Under the pieces are notes generated by a model. That model was not told the origin of the DNA. It did not search any database and saw only the letters and a program-made list of their open reading frames with translations. From Jannaschia faecimaris (GTDB taxonomy: Bacteria > Pseudomonadota > Alphaproteobacteria > Rhodobacterales > Rhodobacteraceae), in assembly GCF_900107415.1 (NCBI RefSeq), contig NZ_FNPX01000014.1, forward strand, positions 39,207 to 103,206: 64,000 bases of DNA, in the 5' to 3' direction. The position numbers and the translations under genes are program-made. How positions within the stretch are numbered: the first letter of the stretch is position 1; every line of letters starts with the position of its first letter. Shown here one piece after another: positions 27,964-37,053 of this stretch.

Positions 27964-28917
27964 ATGACCATTTCTAAATCCCTGAAGGTCGGTTTCCAGA
28001 TGGACCCGATGGAGGGCGTCGACATAAAGGCCGACAGCACGTTTCGCATCGCCTACGAGGCGCAAACGCGGGGTCATTCTCTAGTATACTGGACGCCGGA
28101 TAACCTGGCGTACATCGAAGGTCAGATCGTCGCGCGGGGCCGATCGATGGAGCTTCGTCACGAAGTCGGCAACCACGTCACCCTTGGTCCAAAGGAGAAC
28201 TACGACCTCGACGACCTAGATGTGGTGTGGCTGCGTCAGGATCCGCCGTTCGACATGGGCTACATCACCACGACGCATCTTCTGGACCGTATTCACCCCG
28301 ACACTCTGGTCGTGAACGACCCGACATGGGTGCGCGGCTGGCCGGAGAAGCTGATGGTGCTGGACTTCCCGGAGTTGACACCGCCAACAGCGGTGACCCG
28401 TGATCTCGACACGCTCAAGGCGTTCAAGGCCAAGCACGGCGATGTCATCCTCAAGCCGCTCTACGGGAACGGCGGGGCCGGTGTGTTCCGTCTGACGCCC
28501 GAGGATCGGAACCTGAATTCCCTTTACGAGGTCTTCACGGCGATCAACAACGAGCCGCTGATCATGCAGAAATTCCTGCCTGCCGTGGCCAAAGGCGACA
28601 AGCGCGTCATCCTGATCGACGGGGAGCCGGTGGGGGCCATCAACCGCGTCCCGGCCGAGGGCGAGACCCGATCAAACATGCATGTCGGCGGCCGCCCCGA
28701 GAAGGTCGAACTGACCGATCGTGACCGCGAGATCTGCGCCGCGATCGGTCCGCGCCTGCGGGACGCCGGACAGATATTTGTCGGTATCGACGTGATCGGG
28801 GACTGGCTGACCGAGATCAACGTGACGTCCCCGACCGGACTGCAGGAGTTGGAGGCCTTTGACGGCACCAACGCCAGCGCGCTCATCTGGGACGCGATCG
28901 AGCGGCGGCTGGCCTAG
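27964..28917 (+). CDS. gshB: Glutathione synthase
   Basis: A 317-residue ATP-grasp enzyme joining gamma-glutamylcysteine and glycine. It begins with the family N-terminus [20 protein letters not shown], and the ATP-grasp lysines and loop appear in [18 protein letters not shown] and [20 protein letters not shown]; the terminal [14 protein letters not shown] binds metal and substrate. It has GAGG 8 nt before the ATG. The gene follows rsmI-yraN after 88 nt and converges on comM. Confidence 0.95.
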   Translation: MTISKSLKVGFQMDPMEGVDIKADSTFRIAYEAQTRGHSLVYWTPDNLAYIEGQIVARGRSMELRHEVGNHVTLGPKENYDLDDLDVVWLRQDPPFDMGYITTTHLLDRIHPDTLVVNDPTWVRGWPEKLMVLDFPELTPPTAVTRDLDTLKAFKAKHGDVILKPLYGNGGAGVFRLTPEDRNLNSLYEVFTAINNEPLIMQKFLPAVAKGDKRVILIDGEPVGAINRVPAEGETRSNMHVGGRPEKVELTDRDREICAAIGPRLRDAGQIFVGIDVIGDWLTEINVTSPTGLQELEAFDGTNASALIWDAIERRLA

Positions 28918-28921
28918 TGGC

Positions 28922-30430
28922 TCAGCTCCCATTGATCAGGCGATAAGACAGCGCCTCGGCGACGTGTGGGCGGCGGACGTCGGCGCTATCGTCGAGGTCC
29001 GCAATCGTCCGCGCAACCTTGAGCACGCGGTGATAGCCCCGCGCCGACAGCCGAAACCGGTCGACGGCCTGCAACAGCATCCCGCGGCCATCGGCGTCCG
29101 GTTCCGCGATTTCCATGAGGTAATCCCCGGCGACATCGGCGTTCACCGTGATGCCATCCCGGTCGGCATACCGCGCGGCCTGCAAATCTCGCGCCTTCGC
29201 GACGCGTTGTGCGACATGCGCGGAACTTTCGCCTGACGCCGACCGTGACAGGTCGGCGACCTCCACTGCCGGGACTTCCAGGCGAAGGTCGAAGCGGTCC
29301 ATCAGCGGGCCGGAGATTTTTCCCATGTAGTCTTCCCCGCAGGTCGGAGCACGGGTGCAGGCCTGCTCGGGGTCGAACAGCATTCCGCACCGACACGGGT
29401 TTGCTGCCGCGACCAGCAGGAACCGACAGGGATAGCGGACATGGGCGTTGGCGCGAGCGATGGTCACCTCCCCGCTCTCGATCGGCTGGCGCAGGGTTTC
29501 CAGCACGGCACGTGGGAATTCGGGAAATTCGTCCATGAAGAGCACGCCATTGTGCGCCAAGCTGATCTGCCCCGGTCCGGCCCGTTTGCCACCGCCGGCG
29601 ATGGCCGCGACCGACGCGGTGTGGTGTGGTTCCTGAAATGGACGCCGGTGCAGGATGCCGCCTTCCTCCAGCGTGCCGGCAAGCGAATGGATCATGGAAG
29701 TGTCCAGCGCCTCACGGGCATTCAAAGGCGGCAAGAGACTGGGCAAACGCGCGGCGAGCATGGATTTGCCCGCGCCAGGCGGGCCGACCATGAACAGGTG
29801 GTGGCGACCGGCGGCTGCGATCTCAAGCGCGCGCTTGGCCCGGTCCTGACCGCGCACGTCCCGCAGGCATAGCTCAGTGCCTTGTGTCGGAATGCGCCCG
29901 GCAGTGGCGGCAGGCAGGGGGGCCGTTCCAGTCAGGTGATCCATGAGCGCCTTGAGCGACCGCGCCCCGAACACCGACGCCGCGCCGACCCAGGCGGCCT
30001 CTGCCCCGCAGGCTTCGGGACACAGCAGTTCCAGGTCCAGTTCCGCCGCCGTCACGGCCGCCGGCAGTGCTCCGGTCACCGCGACAAGACCGCCGTCCAG
30101 CGACATCTCCCCGATGCTGAGGGCGCGCGCCACGCGGGGGGCGGGCACGATTTCAAGGGCGGCGAGCAGGGACAGCGCGATAGGCAGGTCGAAGTGCGCA
30201 CCCTCCTTGGGCACGTCGGCGGGCGACATGTTCACGGTCAGCTTCTTGGACGGTAGGGCGATTCCCAGTTCCGACAGGGCGGTGCGGATGCGGTCCTTGG
30301 CTTCCGACACGGCCTTGTCCGGCAGGCCCACGATCGAAAAGCCGGGCAGGCCGGGCGAGACGGCGCATTGCACATCAACGGGCCGGGCCTCCAACCCTTC
30401 GAATGCGACGGTCGTGGTGCGTGCCAGCAT
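28922..30430 (-). CDS. comM: YifB/ComM family Mg chelatase-like AAA+ ATPase
   Basis: A 502-residue protein with an N-terminal Lon-like fold (ARTTTVAFEGLEARPVDVQ), a central AAA+ domain with Walker A GPPGAGKSM near residue 217, Walker B LFMDEFPE, and a four-cysteine insertion (CRCG ... CTRAPTC). ComM is a DNA branch-migration helicase that promotes recombination of taken-up DNA. The ATG at 30430 has AGAGGG upstream. Two TTAACC half-sites, like half of a CtrA box, lie upstream on the minus strand near 30451-30456 and 30531-30536; their meaning is uncertain. Confidence 0.92.
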   Translation of the reverse strand: MLARTTTVAFEGLEARPVDVQCAVSPGLPGFSIVGLPDKAVSEAKDRIRTALSELGIALPSKKLTVNMSPADVPKEGAHFDLPIALSLLAALEIVPAPRVARALSIGEMSLDGGLVAVTGALPAAVTAAELDLELLCPEACGAEAAWVGAASVFGARSLKALMDHLTGTAPLPAATAGRIPTQGTELCLRDVRGQDRAKRALEIAAAGRHHLFMVGPPGAGKSMLAARLPSLLPPLNAREALDTSMIHSLAGTLEEGGILHRRPFQEPHHTASVAAIAGGGKRAGPGQISLAHNGVLFMDEFPEFPRAVLETLRQPIESGEVTIARANAHVRYPCRFLLVAAANPCRCGMLFDPEQACTRAPTCGEDYMGKISGPLMDRFDLRLEVPAVEVADLSRSASGESSAHVAQRVAKARDLQAARYADRDGITVNADVAGDYLMEIAEPDADGRGMLLQAVDRFRLSARGYHRVLKVARTIADLDDSADVRRPHVAEALSYRLINGS

Positions 30431-30617
30431 GAAATCCCTCTGCTCGAAGTGGTTAACGGGCAAGGGGGTTACGGCCTTGGGTAGCAGCCGCACCAAACAT
30501 TCTGCCCGTTGTGCCGTTACTACCCGGTCATGGTTAACAAGATGAAAATGGGCGGGGCCAGCCGTGAGAGGATGGCCCGTGTCCTGTATGATGTGCTCGC
30601 GGAAATCGTTCGGCAGG

Positions 30618-30816
30618 ATGGCAAAGTTGGCCCCCCAAGGCGGAGTTGAAGCGCGAAGGGGTGACTTACGCCCAACTTGTTGAAAAGGTGGCCGACATTG
30701 GAATCACCGAGAAGGAAGCGAACGTCCGCAACAAGCTTTCCCGAGGAAAGTTTTCAGCGGCGTTTATGTTGCAATGTCTAAGTTCAATTGGCGCAACGGA
30801 CCTGCGGCTGGACTAG
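30618..30816 (+). pseudogene. DUF6471 domain gene interrupted by a frameshift
   Basis: The frame from 30637 to the TAG at 30814-30816 encodes KAELKREGVTYAQLVEKV, then GITEKEANVRNKLSRGKFSA and AFMLQCLSSIG, a nearly complete DUF6471 domain, a small helical domain that looks DNA-binding. No usable start exists in that frame. Removing one C from the C6 run at 30631-30636 joins it to the ATG at 30618 (MAKLAPKAEL...); adding one C joins it to a longer frame starting at 30530. So it is either a pseudogene, a sequencing indel, or a frameshift-controlled gene. Its 3' end overlaps the next gene by 43 nt. Confidence 0.7.
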
Positions 30817-31760
30817 TCCTGGGCGTTTTCATTTTTTGTATGTCTGGTTGGCTTTTGTGGACCCTATCGGCCAACCAAACTGAACATAGAGTACGAAGCG
30901 AAGAAGCAGCCAAGCGTTATACAGAGTATGCTGAGGATCGCGTTGATGAGATGTGTTTCCGGCTTGATGGTCAGGCCCTTAGACGCTGTATTCAGGAGGA
31001 AATAGAGACCTCCCATGACCATAATCGCTCCGATCAAGATCTTGATGCGCAGCAGACTATGGCTTTCTTCACCCAAATAATGGGTGCGACCGCGTTGCTC
31101 GGGGTTGTCCTTGGCGTTGGCTCCGTCGCTCTGATCTATATGACGCTTTCGGAAACCCGCGAAATGACTGCGCAAGCAAGAGGAATGGGCCGCGACCAGT
31201 CCCGAGCGTACGTCCATGCTGACCGCGCGCATTTTTTCTGGGGTGGCGAAAGTCAAAAGCACCCGAGAGTTGAAATTTGGGTTCGAAATACGGGACTTAC
31301 TCCAGCAAACTGGTATGAAATCCGAATTAAAGACCTTGTTTACCCTCATGAGGGGTTTGACGAAACTACACCGCTTATAGATCAGGTGAAGTTGCCCGAA
31401 AAGTTTGAAGGTCCATGGAACGCGATCCCCGCCGACAGCAAAGGGAATAAGGCGACTTTCCACTTCGATAGGGATGAAACCAAGCGTATAAAATTGGCCG
31501 CGATGGACGGTCTCGGCTTGTCCGCCCCTACTTATGGCCTGTCGATTGTTGGTGAAATCCGGTATCAGACTTTTTTTGGCGAAGTTTTCGTCAGTCAATT
31601 CGTATTTGGAAGAAGCATGTTGCCCGCTTATCGCCTGGAGCGCAGTGAAACCCGCGATGTTGACGGGGTTAAGGTAACGGACAACATCGAAAAACCGATC
31701 CACCTCAGCCGATACGCCGCAAAGATTGACACATACAAAAAGGTTCAGAGAGAAGGCTAA
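30774..31760 (+). CDS. Two-helix membrane protein of unknown function
   Basis: A 328-residue protein with a transmembrane helix at residues 11-31, a charged segment, and a second helix at about 103-125 (LLGVVLGVGSVALIYMTL), then a C-terminal soluble domain of about 200 residues. The topology (two helices closely followed by a heptad-like SETREMTAQARGMGRDQ stretch) is common in accessory membrane proteins. No family was recognised. Codon usage is visibly more AT-rich than in its neighbours, suggesting horizontal transfer. It overlaps the broken DUF6471 gene, and the two probably form a unit. Confidence 0.75.
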   Translation: MSKFNWRNGPAAGLVLGVFIFCMSGWLLWTLSANQTEHRVRSEEAAKRYTEYAEDRVDEMCFRLDGQALRRCIQEEIETSHDHNRSDQDLDAQQTMAFFTQIMGATALLGVVLGVGSVALIYMTLSETREMTAQARGMGRDQSRAYVHADRAHFFWGGESQKHPRVEIWVRNTGLTPANWYEIRIKDLVYPHEGFDETTPLIDQVKLPEKFEGPWNAIPADSKGNKATFHFDRDETKRIKLAAMDGLGLSAPTYGLSIVGEIRYQTFFGEVFVSQFVFGRSMLPAYRLERSETRDVDGVKVTDNIEKPIHLSRYAAKIDTYKKVQREG

Positions 31761-31769
31761 TCATCCCTC

Positions 31770-31807
31770 ACCCCCGGCTGGTGCGTTTGATGCATAAGGC
31801 CGGGGGT
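31770..31807 (+). terminator. Terminator after the two-helix membrane protein gene
   Basis: ACCCCCGGC (31770-31778) pairs with GCCGGGGGT (31799-31807), followed by TTTA. It lies 9 nt after the stop of the membrane protein gene and closes the accessory islet. Confidence 0.65.
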
Positions 31808-31839
31808 TTAGGAACGGTTAACGTCGCCCGGTCAGGTAC

Positions 31840-32520
31840 CTACCCAATCGGAAAGGGCGAAGTCGGCAGGCCCATTTCGTAACTCGGAATAGTTCGGTCC
31901 TGCGCTTCTCCCTCCGCGCGCCATGCACGTAGGGGGGCGTGGGCCAGATGGGCATCGACATAGGCACGGCCCAGATCGCTGACCGGCAGATCGTATCCGG
32001 CGATGCGCATCGCGACAGGCGCATAGAAGGCATCGGCAGCGGAGTAGGCCCCGAACAACCAAGGACCTTTACCGGCCATGGCACGCGCGGCAGACCAGAG
32101 CACCTCGAGCCGTTCCAAGTCTTGCTGAATGGCTTCGTCTGGCGTGAACCCTTCCCATTTGACGCGCAGGTTCATTGTGCAGGTACCGCGCAGGGCGGTG
32201 AAGCCGGAATGCATCTCAGCGGTGATTGACCGGGCCAAGGCTCTTGCGCGGGGGTCGGCGGGCCAATGCCCGGCATCGGGATGCCGCTCGGCCAGACCCT
32301 CCGCAATCGCGAGGCTGTCAGTCCAGAGTGCACCGTCGCTGGCGCGTGCTGCCGGAACTGTGCGTGCCGGAGCCCACGCCTTCAGTCGTTCGTGGAAGCT
32401 GTCGAGATACATCTCGTTGAGCTCCACCCGGACGGGCAGGTCGAACGCCGCGAAGAGGAGCCAGCCGCGCAGGCTCCAGGAGGAATAGGATCGGTCGCCG
32501 ATCAGCAGGTCATATGTCAT
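31840..32520 (-). CDS. Glutathione S-transferase family protein
   Basis: A 226-residue protein with a thioredoxin-like N-terminal domain and an all-alpha C-terminal domain. The active-site-like stretch GDRSYSSWSLRGWLLF near residue 8 and VPAARASDGALWTDSLAIAE (cis-proline and the Glu/Asp-Ser that hold glutathione) mark the family. This subfamily is related to maleylacetoacetate isomerase-like proteins, but the substrate is unknown. The gene stands alone on the minus strand. Confidence 0.9.
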   Translation of the reverse strand: MTYDLLIGDRSYSSWSLRGWLLFAAFDLPVRVELNEMYLDSFHERLKAWAPARTVPAARASDGALWTDSLAIAEGLAERHPDAGHWPADPRARALARSITAEMHSGFTALRGTCTMNLRVKWEGFTPDEAIQQDLERLEVLWSAARAMAGKGPWLFGAYSAADAFYAPVAMRIAGYDLPVSDLGRAYVDAHLAHAPLRAWRAEGEAQDRTIPSYEMGLPTSPFPIG

Positions 32521-32578
32521 GGCGGATGCCTAGCAGCTTACGGCACTGCGGAAAAACGCCGATTCTTGATGCGAGGCT

Positions 32579-33136
32579 TCACGGATGGTTATTGGCGGAA
32601 ATCGCGACAGGACCATCCGGTGTCAGGTCAATGCGCGTGAGGCTCAGATTGTCGATCTTCTGCGCCAGCGCATCATAGGGGCGCTGACCCGTCGCGCGCG
32701 CCCACTGGGTCAGGATTACGCCCATATGCGCCACGACGATCAGGTCGGGGCCGATGGCCAAACCCTCCAGCGCAAGGTCAACACGCGCCGCAACATCGTT
32801 CCAGCTCTCGCCGCCCGGTGCCCGCTGGTCTCCGGGGTCGTCGAAGTAGGACCGTAATTCGGGACTGTCGATCACATCGAAGGACTGATTGTCCCAGCGT
32901 CCATAATTGAACTCACGCAAAGACGGCACGTGATCAAGCCGGGGGCGGGTGCCCTGAATGGCGGTCGCCGTGTCGACGGCCCGGATCAGGTCGCTGCTGA
33001 CGACGGGGGCATGGGGCAGGGCGGCCTCCAGTCGCGCCAGCGCAGCAGTGTCCGACAGATCTGCAGGCAGGTCTGTCCAGCCGACCATCGTGCGGGCGTG
33101 GGTCGGGCCATGCCGGATCATCCACAGCCGCGTCAT
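32579..33136 (-). CDS. Histidine phosphatase family protein (CobC/phosphoglycerate mutase-like)
   Basis: A 185-residue phosphatase. The catalytic RHG motif is in MTRLWMIRHGPTHA, and the second histidine is in VVAHMGVILTQW. Its ATG overlaps the end of cobU by 4 nt, so it may dephosphorylate alpha-ribazole phosphate in cobalamin nucleotide-loop assembly. General phosphatase activity is the cautious reading, because CobC and other members cannot be separated by sequence alone. Confidence 0.85.
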   Translation of the reverse strand: MTRLWMIRHGPTHARTMVGWTDLPADLSDTAALARLEAALPHAPVVSSDLIRAVDTATAIQGTRPRLDHVPSLREFNYGRWDNQSFDVIDSPELRSYFDDPGDQRAPGGESWNDVAARVDLALEGLAIGPDLIVVAHMGVILTQWARATGQRPYDALAQKIDNLSLTRIDLTPDGPVAISANNHP

Positions 33137-33648
33137 TTCAGCCGTTGCGGCAGACCCGCCGTCACCAGGACCACGCGATCTGCCGCTGCCGCCAGTTTCT
33201 GGTTCAGTTGACCCTGCATCCGCTGAAACGCTCGGGCCATTGCATTATCCGGGGTAATTCCTCCGCCAACGTCGTTCGATACGACGATGAATTGCGCGGG
33301 CGAATCCCGCATGGCCCCAATCCATGCCTCCGCCGGGGCATGCCAGTCCACCTCGTCCATCAATCGGTTGGTCAGCCACATCGTGGCACAGTCGATCAGA
33401 ACGATTTCCCCGGCACTCGCGGCGGTGCAGACTGCGGCAAGATCGTCCGGTGCCTCGACAAGATACCAGTCTGACCCGCGTCGCGCCGCGTGATCAGCGA
33501 CCTTGGCCTGCATCTCTAAATCCCAGATGCGTGCAGTGGCGACATAGTTTTTTTTGCCGTCCAGTCGACAGGCTTCTTCCTCTGCCCACAATGACTTACC
33601 CGATGCCGCGTGGCCCAGGGCGAGTGTGAGGCAAGATTTTTTTTGCAT
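33133..33648 (-). CDS. cobU: Adenosylcobinamide kinase / adenosylcobinamide-phosphate guanylyltransferase
   Basis: A 171-residue bifunctional enzyme of cobalamin synthesis that phosphorylates adenosylcobinamide and then adds GMP. The P-loop is GHAASGKS (residues 12-19), and the characteristic FIVVSNDVGGGITPDN lies near residue 120, followed by GQLNQKLA. The coding start contains an A-run (CAAAAAAAA), where slippage is possible. No strong ribosome-binding site is seen. No other cobalamin gene is present in the window except the coupled phosphatase. Confidence 0.92.
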   Translation of the reverse strand: MQKKSCLTLALGHAASGKSLWAEEEACRLDGKKNYVATARIWDLEMQAKVADHAARRGSDWYLVEAPDDLAAVCTAASAGEIVLIDCATMWLTNRLMDEVDWHAPAEAWIGAMRDSPAQFIVVSNDVGGGITPDNAMARAFQRMQGQLNQKLAAAADRVVLVTAGLPQRLK

Positions 33649-33665
33649 GGAATGGGAACTCTTTG

Positions 33666-33694
33666 TGATCGCGGAACGTACTCAACTGTAGTCG
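33666..33694 (+). promoter_or_regulatory. Possible RpoE-type promoter of the sigma-32 gene
   Basis: TGATCG (33666-33671) and TAGTCG (33689-33694) are separated by 17 nt. The TGATC element resembles the -35 of the Rhodobacter sphaeroides RpoE (sigma-E) regulon, which includes rpoHII; the -10 match is weak. It lies about 55 nt upstream of the sigma factor gene. Recognised only by eye. Confidence 0.3.
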
Positions 33695-33748
33695 CATTAG
33701 AGAGGTCATCTGAAGACCCGGTGCAATGCAGCCTTGGGAGACACTGAG

Positions 33749-34627
33749 ATGGCACTTGATTTCAACAGCGATACCTCACTTTCACGCCGCGCGATGAAAG
33801 CAGAGCTACTGGATGCCGAGACGGAACTGCGTCTAGCCTATGCGTGGCGAGACGATCGGTGTGAGGAGAGCCTGCACCGGCTGATCACCGCATATATGCG
33901 GTTAGCGATTTCGATGGCGTCCAAATTCCGCCGCTACGGTGCGCCGATGAACGACCTGATCCAAGAGGCGGGCCTTGGTCTGATGAAAGCGGCCGAGAAA
34001 TTCGACCCCGACCGGGGCGTGCGCTTCTCGACCTATGCCGTCTGGTGGATCAAGGCATCGATCCAGGATTACGTGATGCGCAATTGGTCCATGGTGCGAA
34101 CCGGGTCGACCAGCAGCCAGAAATCCCTGTTCTTCAACCTTCGCCGCGTTCAGGCCCGGCTGGAACGGGAAGCCGCAGCGGCGGGTGTTGTGTTGGACCG
34201 CCAAGAGATGCGTGAGAAAATCGCCACGGAGGTGGGCGTTCCCCTGCGTGACGTGGAAATGATGGAAGGTCGATTGGGCGGTTCCGACTTCAGCCTGAAC
34301 GCGACCCAGTCTTCCGACGAGGAAGGCCGCGAGTGGATAGACGCGCTTGAAGACGACGCTGCGCAAGCCGATGAGACCGTTGCGTTGAAGCACGATAACG
34401 CGATGCTGCGCGAGTGGCTGCTGCATGCGCTTTCGGCGCTGAATGAGCGGGAGCGTTTCATCGTGCGCGAACGGAAGCTGCGCGACGATCCCCGGACACT
34501 TGAATCATTGGGCAATGAGTTGAAGTTGTCAAAGGAGCGTGTCCGTCAGTTGGAAGCCGCAGCCTTCGCCAAGATGCGGAAATCACTTGAAGCCGAAAGC
34601 AAGGAGGTTTTCGGTTTTCTAGGGTGA
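33749..34627 (+). CDS. rpoH: RNA polymerase sigma-32 factor, RpoH2-like
   Basis: A 292-residue sigma-70-family factor. Region 2 includes LIQEAGLGLMKAAEKFDPDRGVRF and the -10 recognition STYAVWWIKASIQDYV; the RpoH box is SQKSLFFNLRR; region 4 ends with LSKERVRQLEAAAFAKMR. It directs heat-shock or singlet-oxygen stress transcription. The slightly divergent sequence and genomic isolation favour the second paralogue (RpoHII) known from Rhodobacteraceae, which responds to oxidative stress. The ATG at 33749 has GGGAG about 9 nt upstream. Confidence 0.9.
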   Translation: MALDFNSDTSLSRRAMKAELLDAETELRLAYAWRDDRCEESLHRLITAYMRLAISMASKFRRYGAPMNDLIQEAGLGLMKAAEKFDPDRGVRFSTYAVWWIKASIQDYVMRNWSMVRTGSTSSQKSLFFNLRRVQARLEREAAAAGVVLDRQEMREKIATEVGVPLRDVEMMEGRLGGSDFSLNATQSSDEEGREWIDALEDDAAQADETVALKHDNAMLREWLLHALSALNERERFIVRERKLRDDPRTLESLGNELKLSKERVRQLEAAAFAKMRKSLEAESKEVFGFLG

Positions 34628-35352
34628 TGTATCTGGTTTCATTTCTGGCCGTGGCCAGCATCTTGAGTTTTCCGGCCGGGGCGCAAACATTGCCCCCGGC
34701 CGACGTGTATGTACTTGGCGAGATCCATGATAATCCCGATCATCACGTCGCGCAGGCACAGCTCGTCGCCCAAATCGATCCGGAAGCCGTGGTGTTCGAG
34801 CAGTTGACGGATGAGCAGGCCGACCGCATCGGCCCTGACACCCCGCGCGATGCTCAGGTATTGGGAGAATTGCTGGACTGGGCCGAAAGCGGCTGGCCTG
34901 ACATCGCGATGTACGCGCCGATCATGGCGGCGAGCGATGCGCCGATATTGGGCGCATCGGGATCGCCGGGCGACCTGTCCATGTACGGATTGGATGAACC
35001 GCTTCCACCCGAGCAGCAGGCGGCGCGCGAACAATTGCAGGCGGATGCGCACTGCGGGGCGCTGCCGGAACGGCTCCTGCCGGATTTCGTGAAGCGTCAG
35101 CGGGCGACGGATGCCCTGTTCGCATCGCGAACGCTCTCCGCCTTCGACAGGTATGGCGGCCCTGTTGTTCTGATCGCGGGCAACGGCCACGCGCGCACCG
35201 ACTGGGGCGTGCCCGCGGCCATCGCTCGTGTCCGGCCCGAATTGCGCGTCGTGGCGTTGATCCAGGGGGAGGGGCAGGAAATCATGCCCGGAGACATAAC
35301 GCGGCATGCCGCGCCCCCGACCCGCGAAGACCCCTGCGCGGCCTTCCGCTAG
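34627..35352 (+). CDS. ChaN family protein
   Basis: A 241-residue protein with a signal peptide (LVSFLAVASILSFPAGAQT) and a ChaN-type alpha/beta domain. The motif VYVLGEIHDNPDHH near residue 25 and VLIAGNGHARTDWGVP near residue 180 are the conserved elements, the latter with a possible haem or metal ligand histidine. ChaN binds haem in Campylobacter. There is no lipobox, so the protein is periplasmic. The ATG shares its A with the rpoH stop (TGATG), which gives tight coupling; a GTG three bases earlier is an alternative. Confidence 0.82.
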   Translation: MYLVSFLAVASILSFPAGAQTLPPADVYVLGEIHDNPDHHVAQAQLVAQIDPEAVVFEQLTDEQADRIGPDTPRDAQVLGELLDWAESGWPDIAMYAPIMAASDAPILGASGSPGDLSMYGLDEPLPPEQQAAREQLQADAHCGALPERLLPDFVKRQRATDALFASRTLSAFDRYGGPVVLIAGNGHARTDWGVPAAIARVRPELRVVALIQGEGQEIMPGDITRHAAPPTREDPCAAFR

Positions 35353-35395
35353 GGGCCCGACTGCCCTAGGTGTTGGACGCGAAGCGGAGGGGATC

Positions 35396-36589
35396 ATGCT
35401 GACTGACAAGACTATCCTGCTGATCATCGGCGGCGGTATCGCCGCGTTCAGGTCGCTGGAGCTGATCCGACGCTTGCGCGAACGCGGGGCAACGGTGACA
35501 CCGGTGCTGACCTCCGCGGCCGAACAATTCGTCACGCCCCTGTCGGTGTCCGCACTGGCGGCAAGCAAGGTCTACCGCGATCTGTTCGATCTGACCGACG
35601 AAGCGGAGATGGGGCACATCGAACTTAGTCGCGCCTCCAATCTGATCCTGGTTTGTCCGGCCACGGCAAACCTGATGGCGCGCATGGCGCAGGGAATGGC
35701 CGACGATCTGGCGACGACCCTTCTGCTGGCGACGGATACGCCGGTCATGCTGGCCCCGGCAATGAACGTCCGCATGTGGGAGAACGCCGCGACGCAGCGA
35801 AACCTCTCCACACTGCTGACTGACGGCATCAAGGTGGTCGGTCCTGTCGATGGGGCGATGGCCTGCGGGGAATTCGGTCCGGGTCGCCTGTCCGACGTGC
35901 CCGATATCCTGGCCGCCGTCGAAGCGCATTTCTCGGGCGGCCCCCTCTCGGGCAAGCATGTGCTCGTCACGTCCGGCCCAACGCATGAACCGATTGATCC
36001 CGTACGCTATATCGCCAACCGCTCCTCGGGCGCGCAGGGCACGGCGCTGGCGGCTGCGCTGCGCGACCTTGGCGCGCGGGTGACTTTCGTGACCGGCCCT
36101 GCTGACGTGCCGCCGCCCGCCGGGGTCACGGTCGTGCGGGTGGAAACGGCGCGCGAGATGCTCGCGGCGACGCAGGCGGCACTGCCCGCCGATGCCGCCG
36201 TGATGGCCGCCGCTGTTGCGGATTGGCGGGTCGATAATGCCAGCGGGTCCAAGATCAAGAAGGACGGATCGGGCAAGGCCCCTGCGCTGGAGTTCGCGGA
36301 AAACCCCGACATCCTGGCAACCGTGTCCAAGGGGGCGAGTCGTCCCAGTCTTGTCGTGGGGTTCGCTGCGGAAACCGACGACGTGACGGCCCACGCAGCC
36401 GCGAAACGCGTGCGCAAGGGGTGCGACTGGATCGTGGCGAACGACGTGGCGCCGGCGACGGGCATTATGGGCGGATCCGAGAATGCCGTGACCTTGATCA
36501 CTGACACAGGGACGGAGGACTGGCCCCGCCTTTCCAAGGAAGAAACCGCCCGGCGGCTTGCGGGTCGCATCGCGGAGTACCTCGTATGA
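35396..36589 (+). CDS. coaBC: Bifunctional phosphopantothenoylcysteine decarboxylase / phosphopantothenate--cysteine ligase
   Basis: A 397-residue enzyme catalysing two steps of coenzyme A synthesis. The flavin-dependent CoaC half has [16 protein letters not shown], the active histidine in [11 protein letters not shown], and [16 protein letters not shown], with the cysteine of [10 protein letters not shown]. The CoaB half has [21 protein letters not shown] and IKKDGSG. The start at 35396 was chosen because GGAGGGG stands directly upstream. It overlaps dut by 4 nt. Confidence 0.95.
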   Translation: MLTDKTILLIIGGGIAAFRSLELIRRLRERGATVTPVLTSAAEQFVTPLSVSALAASKVYRDLFDLTDEAEMGHIELSRASNLILVCPATANLMARMAQGMADDLATTLLLATDTPVMLAPAMNVRMWENAATQRNLSTLLTDGIKVVGPVDGAMACGEFGPGRLSDVPDILAAVEAHFSGGPLSGKHVLVTSGPTHEPIDPVRYIANRSSGAQGTALAAALRDLGARVTFVTGPADVPPPAGVTVVRVETAREMLAATQAALPADAAVMAAAVADWRVDNASGSKIKKDGSGKAPALEFAENPDILATVSKGASRPSLVVGFAAETDDVTAHAAAKRVRKGCDWIVANDVAPATGIMGGSENAVTLITDTGTEDWPRLSKEETARRLAGRIAEYLV

Positions 36590-37053
36590 GTGTCACGATC
36601 GAGGTCATCCGAACCCCTGGGTCCGATCCGAACTTGCCGCTCCCGGCCTTCGCGACACCCGGAGCGGCTGGCGCAGATATCCATGCCGACACCGGCGGCA
36701 AGACCGTCACCCTGTCCCCTGGAACCCGCGCGCTGATCGGTACCGGCCTGCGCATGGCAATCCCGCAGGGTTACGAAGTGCAGGTGCGTCCTCGCTCGGG
36801 GCTGGCCCTGAAGCACGGCGTGACGTTGGCCAATGCGCCAGGAACAATCGACAGCGATTATCGCGGCCCGCTCGGTGTGATTTTGATCAATTTGGGCGAT
36901 GTGCCCTTCGACGTCACCCATGGCATGCGCATTGCGCAGTTGGTCGTGGCCCCGGTCGCGCAGGCCCACTTTGAGATCGTGGCGACGCTTGACCAGACGG
37001 ATCGTGGGGCCGGCGGGTTTGGATCGACCGGCATCGGGCACAAGCGGCCATGA
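36586..37053 (+). CDS. dut: dUTP diphosphatase
   Basis: A 155-residue trimeric dUTPase that hydrolyses dUTP to dUMP. Conserved motifs are visible: [19 protein letters not shown] (motif 2), [13 protein letters not shown] (motif 3 with the catalytic aspartate), [10 protein letters not shown] and [11 protein letters not shown] at the C-terminus. coaBC and dut are next to each other in many proteobacteria. It overlaps both neighbours with ATGA junctions. Confidence 0.96.
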   Translation: MSVTIEVIRTPGSDPNLPLPAFATPGAAGADIHADTGGKTVTLSPGTRALIGTGLRMAIPQGYEVQVRPRSGLALKHGVTLANAPGTIDSDYRGPLGVILINLGDVPFDVTHGMRIAQLVVAPVAQAHFEIVATLDQTDRGAGGFGSTGIGHKRP

